From: an uncultured Campylobacter sp.
Lineage (GTDB): Bacteria; Campylobacterota; Campylobacteria; Campylobacterales; Campylobacteraceae
DNA length: 20,659 nucleotides
Assembly (NCBI GenBank): GCA_937990735.1
Contig: CALKQT010000093.1
Span: 1 to 20,659, forward strand
Direction of reading: 5' to 3'
This document shows positions 7,595-15,175 of the stretch, piece by piece. The number at the start of each line of letters is the position of its first letter. Within the stretch, counting starts at the first letter, position 1. Under the pieces are notes generated by a model, which saw nothing but the letters and a program-made list of their open reading frames with translations, did not search any database and was not told where the DNA came from. The translations under genes were made by a program, and so were the position numbers.

Positions 7595-9226
7595 ATGGCA
7601 AAACAAACGAAATATATTTTCGTCACCGGCGGAGTGCTGAGCTCGCTGGGTAAGGGCATTGCAGCGGCGTCGATCGCGACGCTTTTAAAGCACGCGGGGC
7701 TTAAAGTGCGCATATTAAAGGCGGATCCTTATATCAACGTAGATCCAGGCACCATGAGCCCGCTGGAGCACGGAGAGGTTTTCGTCACCGACGACGGCGC
7801 GGAGACCGATCTGGATTTGGGGCACTACGAGCGGTTCTTGGATGAAAATTTAAGCCAAGACAACAACTTCACCACGGGCAAAGTTTACAGCTCCGTCATC
7901 GAAAAAGAGCGCAGGGGCGATTATCTGGGCAAGACGATCCAAGTGATCCCTCACATCGTAGGCGAGATCGTGCGCCGCATAAAAAAGGCGGGCGAGGGCA
8001 ACGACGTGCTGATCGTCGAGATCGGCGGCACCGTGGGTGACATCGAGGGACTGCCCTTTTTAGAAGCGATCCGCGCGATGAGAGTGGAGCTGGGTAGGGT
8101 AAATACGATGAATATCCACCTCACGCTCGTGCCTTTCATCAAGGTAGCGGGCGAACTCAAGACTAAGCCCACGCAACACAGCGTAGGTGAGCTGCGCCGC
8201 ATCGGCATCAGCCCCGATATGATAATCTGCCGCTCCGAAATGCCGCTAAATCGCGCGCTAAAAGATAAGATCGCGCTAAGCTGCGGCGTGGATAAAAACT
8301 GCGTCATCGAAAGCCCCGATAGCGCGAGCATCTATCAGATCCCACTTGCGTTTTTGAAGCAGGATATTTTAACGCCGATCGCGGAGACTTTAAGCCTAAA
8401 CAAGCTCGAAGTCGATATGAGCAACTGGGACAGCCTCGTTAAGCGCGTCATCGTGCCTACGAACGAAACCACGATCGCATTTGTCGGCAAATATATCGAT
8501 TTGAAAGAAAGCTACAAATCCCTCACCGAAGGGATCATCCACGCGGGCGCTACGCTTGATACGCGGATAAACTTAAAGTGGGTAGATAGTGAAAAAATTG
8601 AAGCGAGCAATGTAGATGAAATTTTCCGCGACGTAAACGGAATTTTGGTCGCGGGCGGCTTCGGCTCGCGTGGGGTAGAGGGTAAAATTTTAGCCATAAA
8701 CTACGCGCGGATGCATAAGGTGCCATTTTTGGGTATCTGCCTAGGGATGCAGCTTGCGATGGTGGAGTTTGCGCGCAATGTTTTAAAACTGAAAAATGCC
8801 AACTCCTCGGAATTTGATCCTCAGACCGAAGATCCGGTAATCTACCTCATCGATAGCTTCATCGACGCAAGTGGCAAAAAGCAGATCCGCACGCACAAAT
8901 CCCCTATGGGTGGCACTATGCGGCTGGGTGGCTATGACTGCGACGTCAAAAAAGGCTCGCTTTTGGGTAAAATTTACGGCGAGCAAAAAACCATCCGCGA
9001 GCGCCACCGCCACCGCTACGAAGCCAATCCGAAGTACCGCGCCGATTTTGAAAAGCACGGGCTTATCGTCTGCGGTGAGAGCGACGGGCTTATCGAAGCG
9101 GTCGAGCTAAAAAACCATCCGTTTTTTCTGGGCGTGCAGTTTCACCCGGAATTTACCAGCCGTCTAGTACGCCCAAATCCTGCTATTTTGGGCTTTATCG
9201 AAGCATCCATAAAAAATGCTAGGTAA
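7595..9226 (+). CDS. pyrG: CTP synthase (glutamine-hydrolysing)
   Basis: The product (543 residues, the usual length) makes CTP from UTP, ATP and glutamine, the last step of pyrimidine nucleotide synthesis. The N-terminal synthase domain has the P-loop-like GGVLSSLGKG at residues 12-21 and the Mg-binding region VEIGGTVGDIEG (about 141-152). The C-terminal class I glutaminase domain has the nucleophile Cys382 in LGICLGMQ and the His517/Glu519 pair in GVQFHPEF. AGGA stands 5 nt before ATG 7595. The last 11 nt overlap recJ, so the two genes are very probably one transcript with coupled translation. Nothing is missing or unusual. Confidence 0.97.
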   Translation: MAKQTKYIFVTGGVLSSLGKGIAAASIATLLKHAGLKVRILKADPYINVDPGTMSPLEHGEVFVTDDGAETDLDLGHYERFLDENLSQDNNFTTGKVYSSVIEKERRGDYLGKTIQVIPHIVGEIVRRIKKAGEGNDVLIVEIGGTVGDIEGLPFLEAIRAMRVELGRVNTMNIHLTLVPFIKVAGELKTKPTQHSVGELRRIGISPDMIICRSEMPLNRALKDKIALSCGVDKNCVIESPDSASIYQIPLAFLKQDILTPIAETLSLNKLEVDMSNWDSLVKRVIVPTNETTIAFVGKYIDLKESYKSLTEGIIHAGATLDTRINLKWVDSEKIEASNVDEIFRDVNGILVAGGFGSRGVEGKILAINYARMHKVPFLGICLGMQLAMVEFARNVLKLKNANSSEFDPQTEDPVIYLIDSFIDASGKKQIRTHKSPMGGTMRLGGYDCDVKKGSLLGKIYGEQKTIRERHRHRYEANPKYRADFEKHGLIVCGESDGLIEAVELKNHPFFLGVQFHPEFTSRLVRPNPAILGFIEASIKNAR

Positions 9227-10796
9227 AAATGAGATAAGGGAAATTCTAAAATCGAGATTTGCTGGCGATCGACATACTAAAATTTCTGAAATTCCCTTAC
9301 CCTGCGATCTGAAAGATACCTATAAGGCGGCTTTGCGCATAAAAACTGCCATCGAAGAAAACCAGCGCATAGCCGTAGTCGGCGATTACGACGTCGACGG
9401 TATCGTAAGCACCGTCATAATGAGCGATTTTTTCAATCAAATAGGCGCGGATTACGTCATTAAGATCCCGAACCGCTTCACCGACGGATACGGGCTAAAC
9501 AGCGAGATTATAGAAGAGCTTGAGGATGTGGATCTCATCATTACCGTAGATAACGGCACCTCCGCGATGGAAGCTGCCGAAATTTGCGCCCAAAAGGGGA
9601 TCGATCTCATCATCACCGATCATCACATGCCCCCGCCCGTGCTGCCGAGAGCTTATGCGATAATCAATCCGAAGCAGCCTGACTGCACCTTCCCAAATAT
9701 TGAAATTTGCGGCGCGCAGGTAGCGTGGTATCTCGTAGGCGCGCTAAAAGAAGCCCTCGGCGTGAACTACGATATGGCAAGCTCGATGGATATCCTCATC
9801 ATCGCCATAATCGCCGATATGATGGAGCTGCGCGATATGAACCGCGCACTTTTGCGCTTCGGCATCAAGCGGCTAAATAGCTCGAACCGCGCCTGCTTCA
9901 AGGCGATTAAGGAGCATTATTTCAAAAAACATTTCGAATTCGACGATATCAGCTACACGATCGCGCCGCTAATCAACTGCACGGGGCGGATGGACGATGC
10001 GACGATGTCGTATAAATTTCTATGCGCCAAAAATATCAGAGAGGCAAACCACTACCTAGAGACGATAAATTCCATCAACAACTCGCGCAAAGAGGAGGAG
10101 AAAAGCCTCTACGACGAGATCGTAAAAAGCGTAGATCCGAACGACAACGTCATCGTCGTGTGGGGCCCGCAGTGGCACGAAGGCATCATCGGCATCGTCG
10201 CAAGCCGCCTAAGCAAGACCTACAAAAAGCCCGCGATCGTCTTTAGCGTGAGCGACTCGCGCGCCAAAGGAAGCGCGCGCAGCATCGGCAAATTCGATAT
10301 TTTAGAGCTGATCTCCTCGCAAAGCGAAATTTTAACGACCTTCGGCGGACACAAGGGTGCTGCGGGCGTGGGGATCGATCCTGCGCTACTTCAGGAGTTT
10401 AAGCGGCGCGTAAATGAGCGCATTACGCCTAAGGATCTGAGCGATTTTAGCGCGCAAGACGATCTGCTGGGCGAGCTGGACGCGTCGCAGATAGACTTCG
10501 AGTTGCTTGAAATTTTAGAATTTTACGAGCCGTACGGGCAGAAAAATCCGCGCCCGCTCTTTTGTATCAAAGGCGCGCGCGCCCGCAATATCAGGGAGAT
10601 CGGTAAGGAGAGCAAGCATATCAAAATGGCGCTTGACAAAAACGGCGGCAGCGTCGAGGCGCTGTTTTTCAACTACGACTTTTTGCCGCGCGCGGGCGAG
10701 CGGGTGGACGTGATCTTTACGATTAGCAAAAACAACTTCCGCGGCACGATCACGCCCGAGCTAATCATCAAGGAGCTAGCCCCGAGCGAAAGCTAA
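9216..10796 (+). CDS. recJ: single-stranded-DNA-specific exonuclease RecJ
   Basis: The product (526 residues) is a DHH-superfamily 5'-3' single-strand exonuclease used in recombination and mismatch repair. The metal-site motifs are in order: GDYDVDG (D57, D59, D61), TVDNGT (D112), TDHH (D135-H137) and IAD (D201). The DHHA1 part has KGSARS (351-356) and GGHKGAAG (G377-G384), and a C-terminal OB-like part follows. It is somewhat shorter than the E. coli protein. The start ATG 9216 lies inside the end of pyrG (11-nt overlap); the later ATG at 9229 is out of frame, so this start is effectively forced. No ribosome binding site is obvious, which fits coupling to pyrG. Confidence 0.93.
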   Translation: MLGKNEIREILKSRFAGDRHTKISEIPLPCDLKDTYKAALRIKTAIEENQRIAVVGDYDVDGIVSTVIMSDFFNQIGADYVIKIPNRFTDGYGLNSEIIEELEDVDLIITVDNGTSAMEAAEICAQKGIDLIITDHHMPPPVLPRAYAIINPKQPDCTFPNIEICGAQVAWYLVGALKEALGVNYDMASSMDILIIAIIADMMELRDMNRALLRFGIKRLNSSNRACFKAIKEHYFKKHFEFDDISYTIAPLINCTGRMDDATMSYKFLCAKNIREANHYLETINSINNSRKEEEKSLYDEIVKSVDPNDNVIVVWGPQWHEGIIGIVASRLSKTYKKPAIVFSVSDSRAKGSARSIGKFDILELISSQSEILTTFGGHKGAAGVGIDPALLQEFKRRVNERITPKDLSDFSAQDDLLGELDASQIDFELLEILEFYEPYGQKNPRPLFCIKGARARNIREIGKESKHIKMALDKNGGSVEALFFNYDFLPRAGERVDVIFTISKNNFRGTITPELIIKELAPSES

Positions 10797-11292
10797 ATTT
10801 TAAAATTTTAGACCGGCTTGGCGTGTATTTCGCGCCGGACACGGCCTTTAAATTTAACGCACGATCTGTGCATTCAAGCGCGCAGTTTTCGGGCTCAGCT
10901 CAGTTTGCGCACTCGGCGGGTTTACCCTACTACAGCGCCTGTCTGCTCGACTAGCTTGGCGCGCATTTGCACGCCTGGCGCGGCTTTGAAATTTAACGCC
11001 CGAGCTATGGATTTGACTTGCGATGAGAGCTCAAGCGCGCGATTTCGGGGCTCGGTACGGCGCGCAAACGCGATGCGTTATTTTCAGCTCCCGCACGGTT
11101 TGCAAAACAGACGAAATTTTTGAACGCGGTAAAAGTAAAATTTAAACGTTTCTAAATTTTAAAATTTTGCGAGGACGAGCGGGAACGGTCTGAAACAGAC
11201 AGAAGAGCCCTGCAAATGGAATTTAGGATAAAATTTTATGAAGCGGCGGGCGGGCTAAATTTTAAAATTTGACCCACCCTTAAACTTAGAGG
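10797..11292. other. 496-nt gene-free region between recJ and the cupin gene
   Basis: The region lies between convergent genes. It holds a diverged direct duplication (10815-10903 and 10953-11070, listed separately), a stretch of mixed sequence, and an imperfect loop-less inverted repeat around TAAATTTTAAAATTT at about 11247-11279 with no T-run. A TTG-initiated 101-codon frame at 10818-11123 has no ribosome binding site and an Arg/Ser/Cys-heavy composition; I do not regard it as a gene. No RNA gene is recognised. Confidence 0.5.
10815..11070. repeat. diverged direct duplication (two ~90-120-nt units)
   Basis: Unit A (about 10815-10903) and unit B (about 10953-11070) share, in the same order, GGCTTGGCG/AGCTTGGCG, CGGCCTTTAAATTTAACGC/CGGCTTTGAAATTTAACGC, CAAGCGCGC (identical) and TTCGGGCTC/TTCGGGGCTC. 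The offset is 138-139 nt at the left and about 156 nt at the right because unit B has about 18 extra nt. The match is clear but imperfect, so the duplication is not recent. No terminal inverted repeats or transposase are seen. Confidence 0.55.
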
Positions 11293-11622
11293 CTAAAAAA
11301 CCACCACTAAAAACCACTTAAACGGCATCGGAGCGAAGATCGCGTGCGGCAAGCCCGCAGGCATGACGATACTTTGTCCCGCTTTTACGCGGTGCTTCTG
11401 CCCGTCGATCGTGAAATCGCCCTCGCCCTCAAGCACGTAAACGAACGCGTCGCCGTCGGATTTATGCGAGCTGATCTCCTCGCCGCCGTCGAAGGCGAAA
11501 AGCGTCATATTCAGCGCAGCATTTTGCGCGAGGGTGCGCGAAATCACCTTATGAGGGGACACTTCGACTAGCGAAGCAAGCTCTACGGCCTTGGCGGCGT
11601 CTATATTTTTGATGTGTTGCAT
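11293..11622 (-). CDS. small single-domain cupin protein
   Basis: The product has 109 residues and is one cupin beta-barrel. Cupin motif 1 runs from GGEEISSHKSDGD (about 46-58) to VLEGEG (63-68). Motif 2 is GQSIVMPAGLPH (82-93) with the conserved PxG and His93. His53 is present, but the second His of the usual HxH is Ser55 and the motif Glu is not clear, so the metal site is incomplete and catalysis is doubtful. GGAG precedes ATG 11622. It follows the NnrS gene by 66 nt on the same strand with no strong terminator between, so it may be the last gene of the ABC-NnrS operon. A sensor or metal/ligand-binding role is inference. Confidence 0.85.
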   Translation of the reverse strand: MQHIKNIDAAKAVELASLVEVSPHKVISRTLAQNAALNMTLFAFDGGEEISSHKSDGDAFVYVLEGEGDFTIDGQKHRVKAGQSIVMPAGLPHAIFAPMPFKWFLVVVF

Positions 11623-11688
11623 AAGCTCTCCTTGAAATGAAATTTGATCGATTTTAGCTAAAATTTGGCAAGCCTGCTTTGATGATCA

Positions 11689-14493
11689 TCAATCCGGATC
11701 CGCGCTGAAAGGATTTTTCAGAAAGATCGGGATGAAGCTTATCAGATATAGCGCGACCGCGGCGATGAAAAGCGCCGAGGGGATCATCACGTACAAAACA
11801 AAGCTCTCGCCCGCAAAAACGGCTCTTAAAGCCCCCGCGAGCAGAGCCAAAACGAGCGCCGCGCGGCTTAGGCGCGGAAAATTTAGTGGCGAAATTCCGC
11901 TGTGGCGCTGTCCGGCGATCATTCCTACGAAAAGTATCGCGCCATACATATAGCAGATCGCGATGACGTGCAGCGGCGCGACAGCATATCCCCCGCGGAT
12001 CAGCGCCGCGCCCAGCCACAGGTACCCCGCCGCGCACGCAGCCTGCAACGCGTAGTAAAACGCCATATAGTGGCGGCTTAGAATTTCGGCGTAGTGCAGC
12101 TCGCGAAGCTTCGCCAAAAACAAAAATCCGATGCCAAGCGCGATAAATCCGCACGTCGCCTCGCTTAAAAATGGCGTCGCGAGCGCCAAAGCGAAGGCGA
12201 GGAAAGCGGCTAAATTTTTGTAGATAAAATTTGGAATAAAAACGGCGTCCTTCAGCCCGCCCTCTCTTAGCGCTTCGTTGCCGATGACGACGCTTATGCG
12301 GTAGCTTACGACGGCGATTGCCGCGACGTTGATATGCACGAAGCTAAGTAAAAACTTCTCATCTCCGCTCGCGCCGTAGGCCGCAGAGCAGGCGCAAAAC
12401 GCCGCAAGGACCGTCAGGATGCTAAAATTATTCGAGTTTTTATCCAGCCACAAAAGCAGCGCCGCAAAGATGAAAAATATCGCCCAAAACAGCCCCACAA
12501 TCGCCGCCGCAAGCCGTAAATTTAAAAAGCTCGCGATAAAAGCCGCGATCAGGCAGGCGGCAAAGGCGAGCGAAACAGGCTTTAGCGAACCCTCGAAGTT
12601 CGTCCAATCGGGCAGCGCGGTAAGCAAAAACGCCGCGTAGATGCACGAGGGCGCCAAAAACAGAAAATAAAATTTATGAGCGGCGACATAATCGATTTCA
12701 AGCGCATCGGGCGCTAAAAAACTAAGTGCGCCCAGCGCCGCAAAAAAGCAGGCGCAAAGAATAAAGGCGCGCATCGGATGGGAGAAAAAATTTCTCGCGC
12801 ACTCGTCTTTAAATTTAGGCGCGTAAAAGCCTAGCTCTTGCCGCTGCGCCGGGCACGGCTCCGGATTTTTGAGCTCCTGCGGCGAAACGGGCTCGGTTTG
12901 GTCTTGTGTGGAATTGGTCTTAAAATTTAGATCTGAATTTTTAGCGCTTTGCGAGAAGTTCTGAACGGAATTTGGATCGGCGCTTCTGCCGTTTTGTGAG
13001 AAATCCCACGCGAAATTTTGATTTTTAAAGCTTTGCGCGGAGGTGGATTTGGAGTTTTGACTTTGATCGGAGCTTTGACCGCTCCGCAAGAAACCATGAC
13101 CGGAATTTTGATCGGAATTTGACCCAGAACTTTTAACGCTCTGCGAGAAACTCGACTCGGGATTTTTAGCACTTTGTGAGAAGTTTAGTTTGAAATTCCA
13201 CTCAATGCTTTTACCGCCCCGCGAGAAGTCCTGAGCGGAATTTTGATCATAGCTTTTACCGTTTTGTGGGGAACTTGACAAGGAATTTTGCTCTGGATTT
13301 TGGGCGCCTTGTAAGAAGTGCTGAATGGAATTTTGATTTTTAAATCCTCGCACGGGCTCTGCCTCTAGACTCCGAGCAAAATTTTTAAAATTTTCTGTGA
13401 AATCGGGGGCGAAACGTTTGAAATTTTGTGCGGCTTCGCAGCCTCTGTGCCGTAGGCCAGGTCCGCACGGCGCACCAACCGCACTCTCAAAGTAGGATCT
13501 GCGCGGCGTGAGAATTTTACTTTCAGAGCCTAGTCTGCGCAGCATACGGGTTTCGCGCCCGAAACTCGTCAAATTGCGCTGCTCGGCGCTCTTGTCGGCA
13601 CCTTCGCCGGCGCGGATTTGCTTTTTTAAATTTGCAAATTGCAGCGCGGCGAGGTTAAATTTCTTCAAATTTACAGAGCCAAAATTCTTAAAATCGCGCG
13701 CGTCGTGTAAATTTAAAAAATTCCGCACCGCACAAAACGTGCCTAGAGCTGGATTTTGCTCGCTACCTAGCCCACTTGCATCGCAAAACAGCGAGCGATA
13801 GGCGCTAAAAACGGCTTTTTGGGCGCTGAACTGCACACTCAATCCACATACATCAAAACCGCAACGCGAAAAGGCGTCTCGGTTCGCGTCAAATTTGCAG
13901 TACAAATGGACGCCCCGCTTCGTGCCAATGCGACGCAAGCAAATGCCTGCATTGAAATTGCGCTGCGAGCGTCCGTTCATACTAGATTGCAAACGGCCGC
14001 TCGTGCTAGAGCTGCGTCGCAAACGAGCGCTCGCGCTGGGATCGCGGCGTGAGTGGACATCTCTGTTCGCGTCAACGCGCCGCAAGTAAGCACTCACGCT
14101 AGAGCCGCAGTATGTATCGCTGCTAAATTTCGTCGAATTTTGCGCTGCAAAATCGCAGCACACTGCGCCGTTCAGGAGCACGTTCACGCTATAATCGCAG
14201 TTCGCACGGCTACGCAGTTCGTATTTCGGTGTGATAAAACCGCAGCGCCCTGTATTCTGTGAGAGGCTGTGTCTGCCCGCGCCGACATCGATATATCCAG
14301 AACCCCGCAAAAGCTCGCATCTGCGTGCGCTTAGGTCGTCGCAGCTAGCGCCCAACAGGAGCTTGTAGTTACGCGTGTCAGGATTGCGATGCGCACCAAA
14401 GCCCTGCTTGCTCGCGCCTAGACCGCAACGTAAGTTCAAATTTCGTGCGGAACCTCCCTGTTTGCGCGCATTAAAGATAAAATTTCTATTCAT
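11689..14493 (-). CDS. NnrS-family membrane protein with a very long repeat-rich N-terminal extension
   Basis: The open frame encodes 934 residues. About 565-934 is a typical NnrS-family domain with some 11-12 membrane spans: FFSHPMRAF at its start, AAFLLTALPDW (about 620-630), VVIGNEALREGG (735-745) and GMIAGQRHSGIS (857-868). NnrS is a haem/copper-associated membrane protein linked to resistance to nitric oxide stress. Residues 1-387 are Arg/Ser/Cys/Asn-rich with no recognisable domain. Residues 388-537 are ten 15-residue Asn/Gln/Ser-rich units. The start ATG 14493 overlaps the ATPase gene by 8 nt and has GGGGAG 9 nt upstream. The Met nearest the NnrS domain (residue 574, codon 12774) has no ribosome binding site and is already inside the conserved region, and no other Met lies between 317 and 574. 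NnrS proteins are usually near 400 residues, so the extension is abnormal; whether it is translated is unproven. Confidence 0.75.
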   Translation of the reverse strand: MNRNFIFNARKQGGSARNLNLRCGLGASKQGFGAHRNPDTRNYKLLLGASCDDLSARRCELLRGSGYIDVGAGRHSLSQNTGRCGFITPKYELRSRANCDYSVNVLLNGAVCCDFAAQNSTKFSSDTYCGSSVSAYLRRVDANRDVHSRRDPSASARLRRSSSTSGRLQSSMNGRSQRNFNAGICLRRIGTKRGVHLYCKFDANRDAFSRCGFDVCGLSVQFSAQKAVFSAYRSLFCDASGLGSEQNPALGTFCAVRNFLNLHDARDFKNFGSVNLKKFNLAALQFANLKKQIRAGEGADKSAEQRNLTSFGRETRMLRRLGSESKILTPRRSYFESAVGAPCGPGLRHRGCEAAQNFKRFAPDFTENFKNFARSLEAEPVRGFKNQNSIQHFLQGAQNPEQNSLSSSPQNGKSYDQNSAQDFSRGGKSIEWNFKLNFSQSAKNPESSFSQSVKSSGSNSDQNSGHGFLRSGQSSDQSQNSKSTSAQSFKNQNFAWDFSQNGRSADPNSVQNFSQSAKNSDLNFKTNSTQDQTEPVSPQELKNPEPCPAQRQELGFYAPKFKDECARNFFSHPMRAFILCACFFAALGALSFLAPDALEIDYVAAHKFYFLFLAPSCIYAAFLLTALPDWTNFEGSLKPVSLAFAACLIAAFIASFLNLRLAAAIVGLFWAIFFIFAALLLWLDKNSNNFSILTVLAAFCACSAAYGASGDEKFLLSFVHINVAAIAVVSYRISVVIGNEALREGGLKDAVFIPNFIYKNLAAFLAFALALATPFLSEATCGFIALGIGFLFLAKLRELHYAEILSRHYMAFYYALQAACAAGYLWLGAALIRGGYAVAPLHVIAICYMYGAILFVGMIAGQRHSGISPLNFPRLSRAALVLALLAGALRAVFAGESFVLYVMIPSALFIAAVALYLISFIPIFLKNPFSADPD
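12883..13332 (-). repeat. ten tandem 45-nt (15-codon) degenerate repeats in the NnrS extension
   Basis: On the minus strand the codons for residues 388-537 fall into ten 15-residue units in perfect register. Examples are NSIQHFLQGAQNPEQ (388), NSLSSSPQNGKSYDQ (403), NSAQDFSRGGKSIEW (418), NFKLNFSQSAKNPES (433), NFAWDFSQNGRSADP (493) and NSVQNFSQSAKNSDL (508). The approximate consensus is N-S/F-x3-F-S-Q-x2-K-x2-D-Q. Units at 448, 478 and 523 are poorer but keep the 15-residue spacing. The residues just before unit 1 (FKNQ, 384-387) recur at the end of unit 478, so the array may extend one unit further upstream. Confidence 0.85.
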
Positions 14494-15175
14494 AATAGCT
14501 CACTCCCCTAAACTGCTCGCTTACCACGCGCTCTTCGTACCGCTCGTCGCGCGCGCTTAGCGGCTCGTCCAGGCTCACGACGCGTCTAAGCCCCATCCCT
14601 TTGGGCTCGAGCTCGATGATCTCGTGGCTTAGGCGTGCGGCTTCGAAGCGGTCGTGGGTCACCAAAAGGCAGGCAAGCCCCTCACATTCGATCTTTGAGA
14701 CTAAAATTTCGATCAGCACGCCGCGCAGATCGCGGTCTAGACCTACAAACGGCTCATCAAGCAGCGCTAGATCGCAGCCACTAAGGATCGTGCGCAAAAA
14801 CGCCGTGCGCTTTTGCATGCCGCCGCTTAGCTCGCGCGGGAATTTATTCAGATCGCTCGGGCTTAGCCCGATCTTTGCAGCGAGGGCGTAAATTTCGCTC
14901 ACGTCCGCGGGACTAAAAATTTCGATATTTTTAAGCGCCGTGAGGTTCGGTAGCAGGCGGTTTTCTTGAAACAAAAAGCTGATTTTTTTAAAGCCGTTTT
15001 CGATCTGCCCATTTTTTTTATCCTCTAGCCCGCAGACCAGCCGTAAAAGCGAGGTCTTGCCGCAGCCGCTGGGGCCAAAGAGCGTCTTTACTTCGCCCGC
15101 GCGCAGCTGCAGCGAAAAATCGGAAATTATAACGTCGCGTAGAATTTCGTAGCGCAAATTTGAAATTTTTAGCAT
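14486..15175 (-). CDS. ABC transporter ATP-binding protein (nitrate/sulfonate/taurine type)
   Basis: The product (229 residues) is a complete ABC ATPase: Walker A GPSGCGKT (34-41), Q-loop at FLFQE (67-71), signature LSGGMQKR (116-123), Walker B LALLDEP (136-142), D-loop GLD and H-loop His174 in VTHD. It should drive import with the permease and binding protein encoded just upstream. The start is set at the ATG of TGATG overlapping the permease stop, because GGAG is 6 nt away; in-frame ATGs at 15178 and 15187 are also possible and would add 1 or 4 residues. The short tail after the H-loop (about 55 residues) is rich in charged residues. The 3' end overlaps the NnrS frame by 8 nt. Confidence 0.93.
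   Translation of the reverse strand: MLKISNLRYEILRDVIISDFSLQLRAGEVKTLFGPSGCGKTSLLRLVCGLEDKKNGQIENGFKKISFLFQENRLLPNLTALKNIEIFSPADVSEIYALAAKIGLSPSDLNKFPRELSGGMQKRTAFLRTILSGCDLALLDEPFVGLDRDLRGVLIEILVSKIECEGLACLLVTHDRFEAARLSHEIIELEPKGMGLRRVVSLDEPLSARDERYEERVVSEQFRGVSYYE

Noticed and set aside
10818..11123. 101-codon plus-strand frame between recJ and the cupin gene
   Set aside because: It starts at TTG without a ribosome binding site, has an odd Arg/Ser/Cys composition, and is explained by the duplicated G+C-rich sequence.
11247..11279. Imperfect inverted repeat downstream of the cupin gene
   Set aside because: It has several mismatches, no loop and no T-run; it is mostly the common TAAATTTTAAAATTT word of this genome.
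11679..11692. Perfect 14-nt palindrome TTGATGATCATCAA at the NnrS stop codon
   Set aside because: It has no loop and no T-run, so it is a poor terminator; a single palindrome at a gene end is not enough to call an operator.
12883..13332. Possible CRISPR array
   Set aside because: The period is 45 nt, but units are degenerate throughout with no conserved repeat/variable spacer split, and the frame stays open across all units.
13508..14262. Several plus-strand frames of 60-100 codons opposite the NnrS extension
   Set aside because: They overlap one another and the long minus-strand frame, lack good ribosome binding sites, and mirror its repeats.
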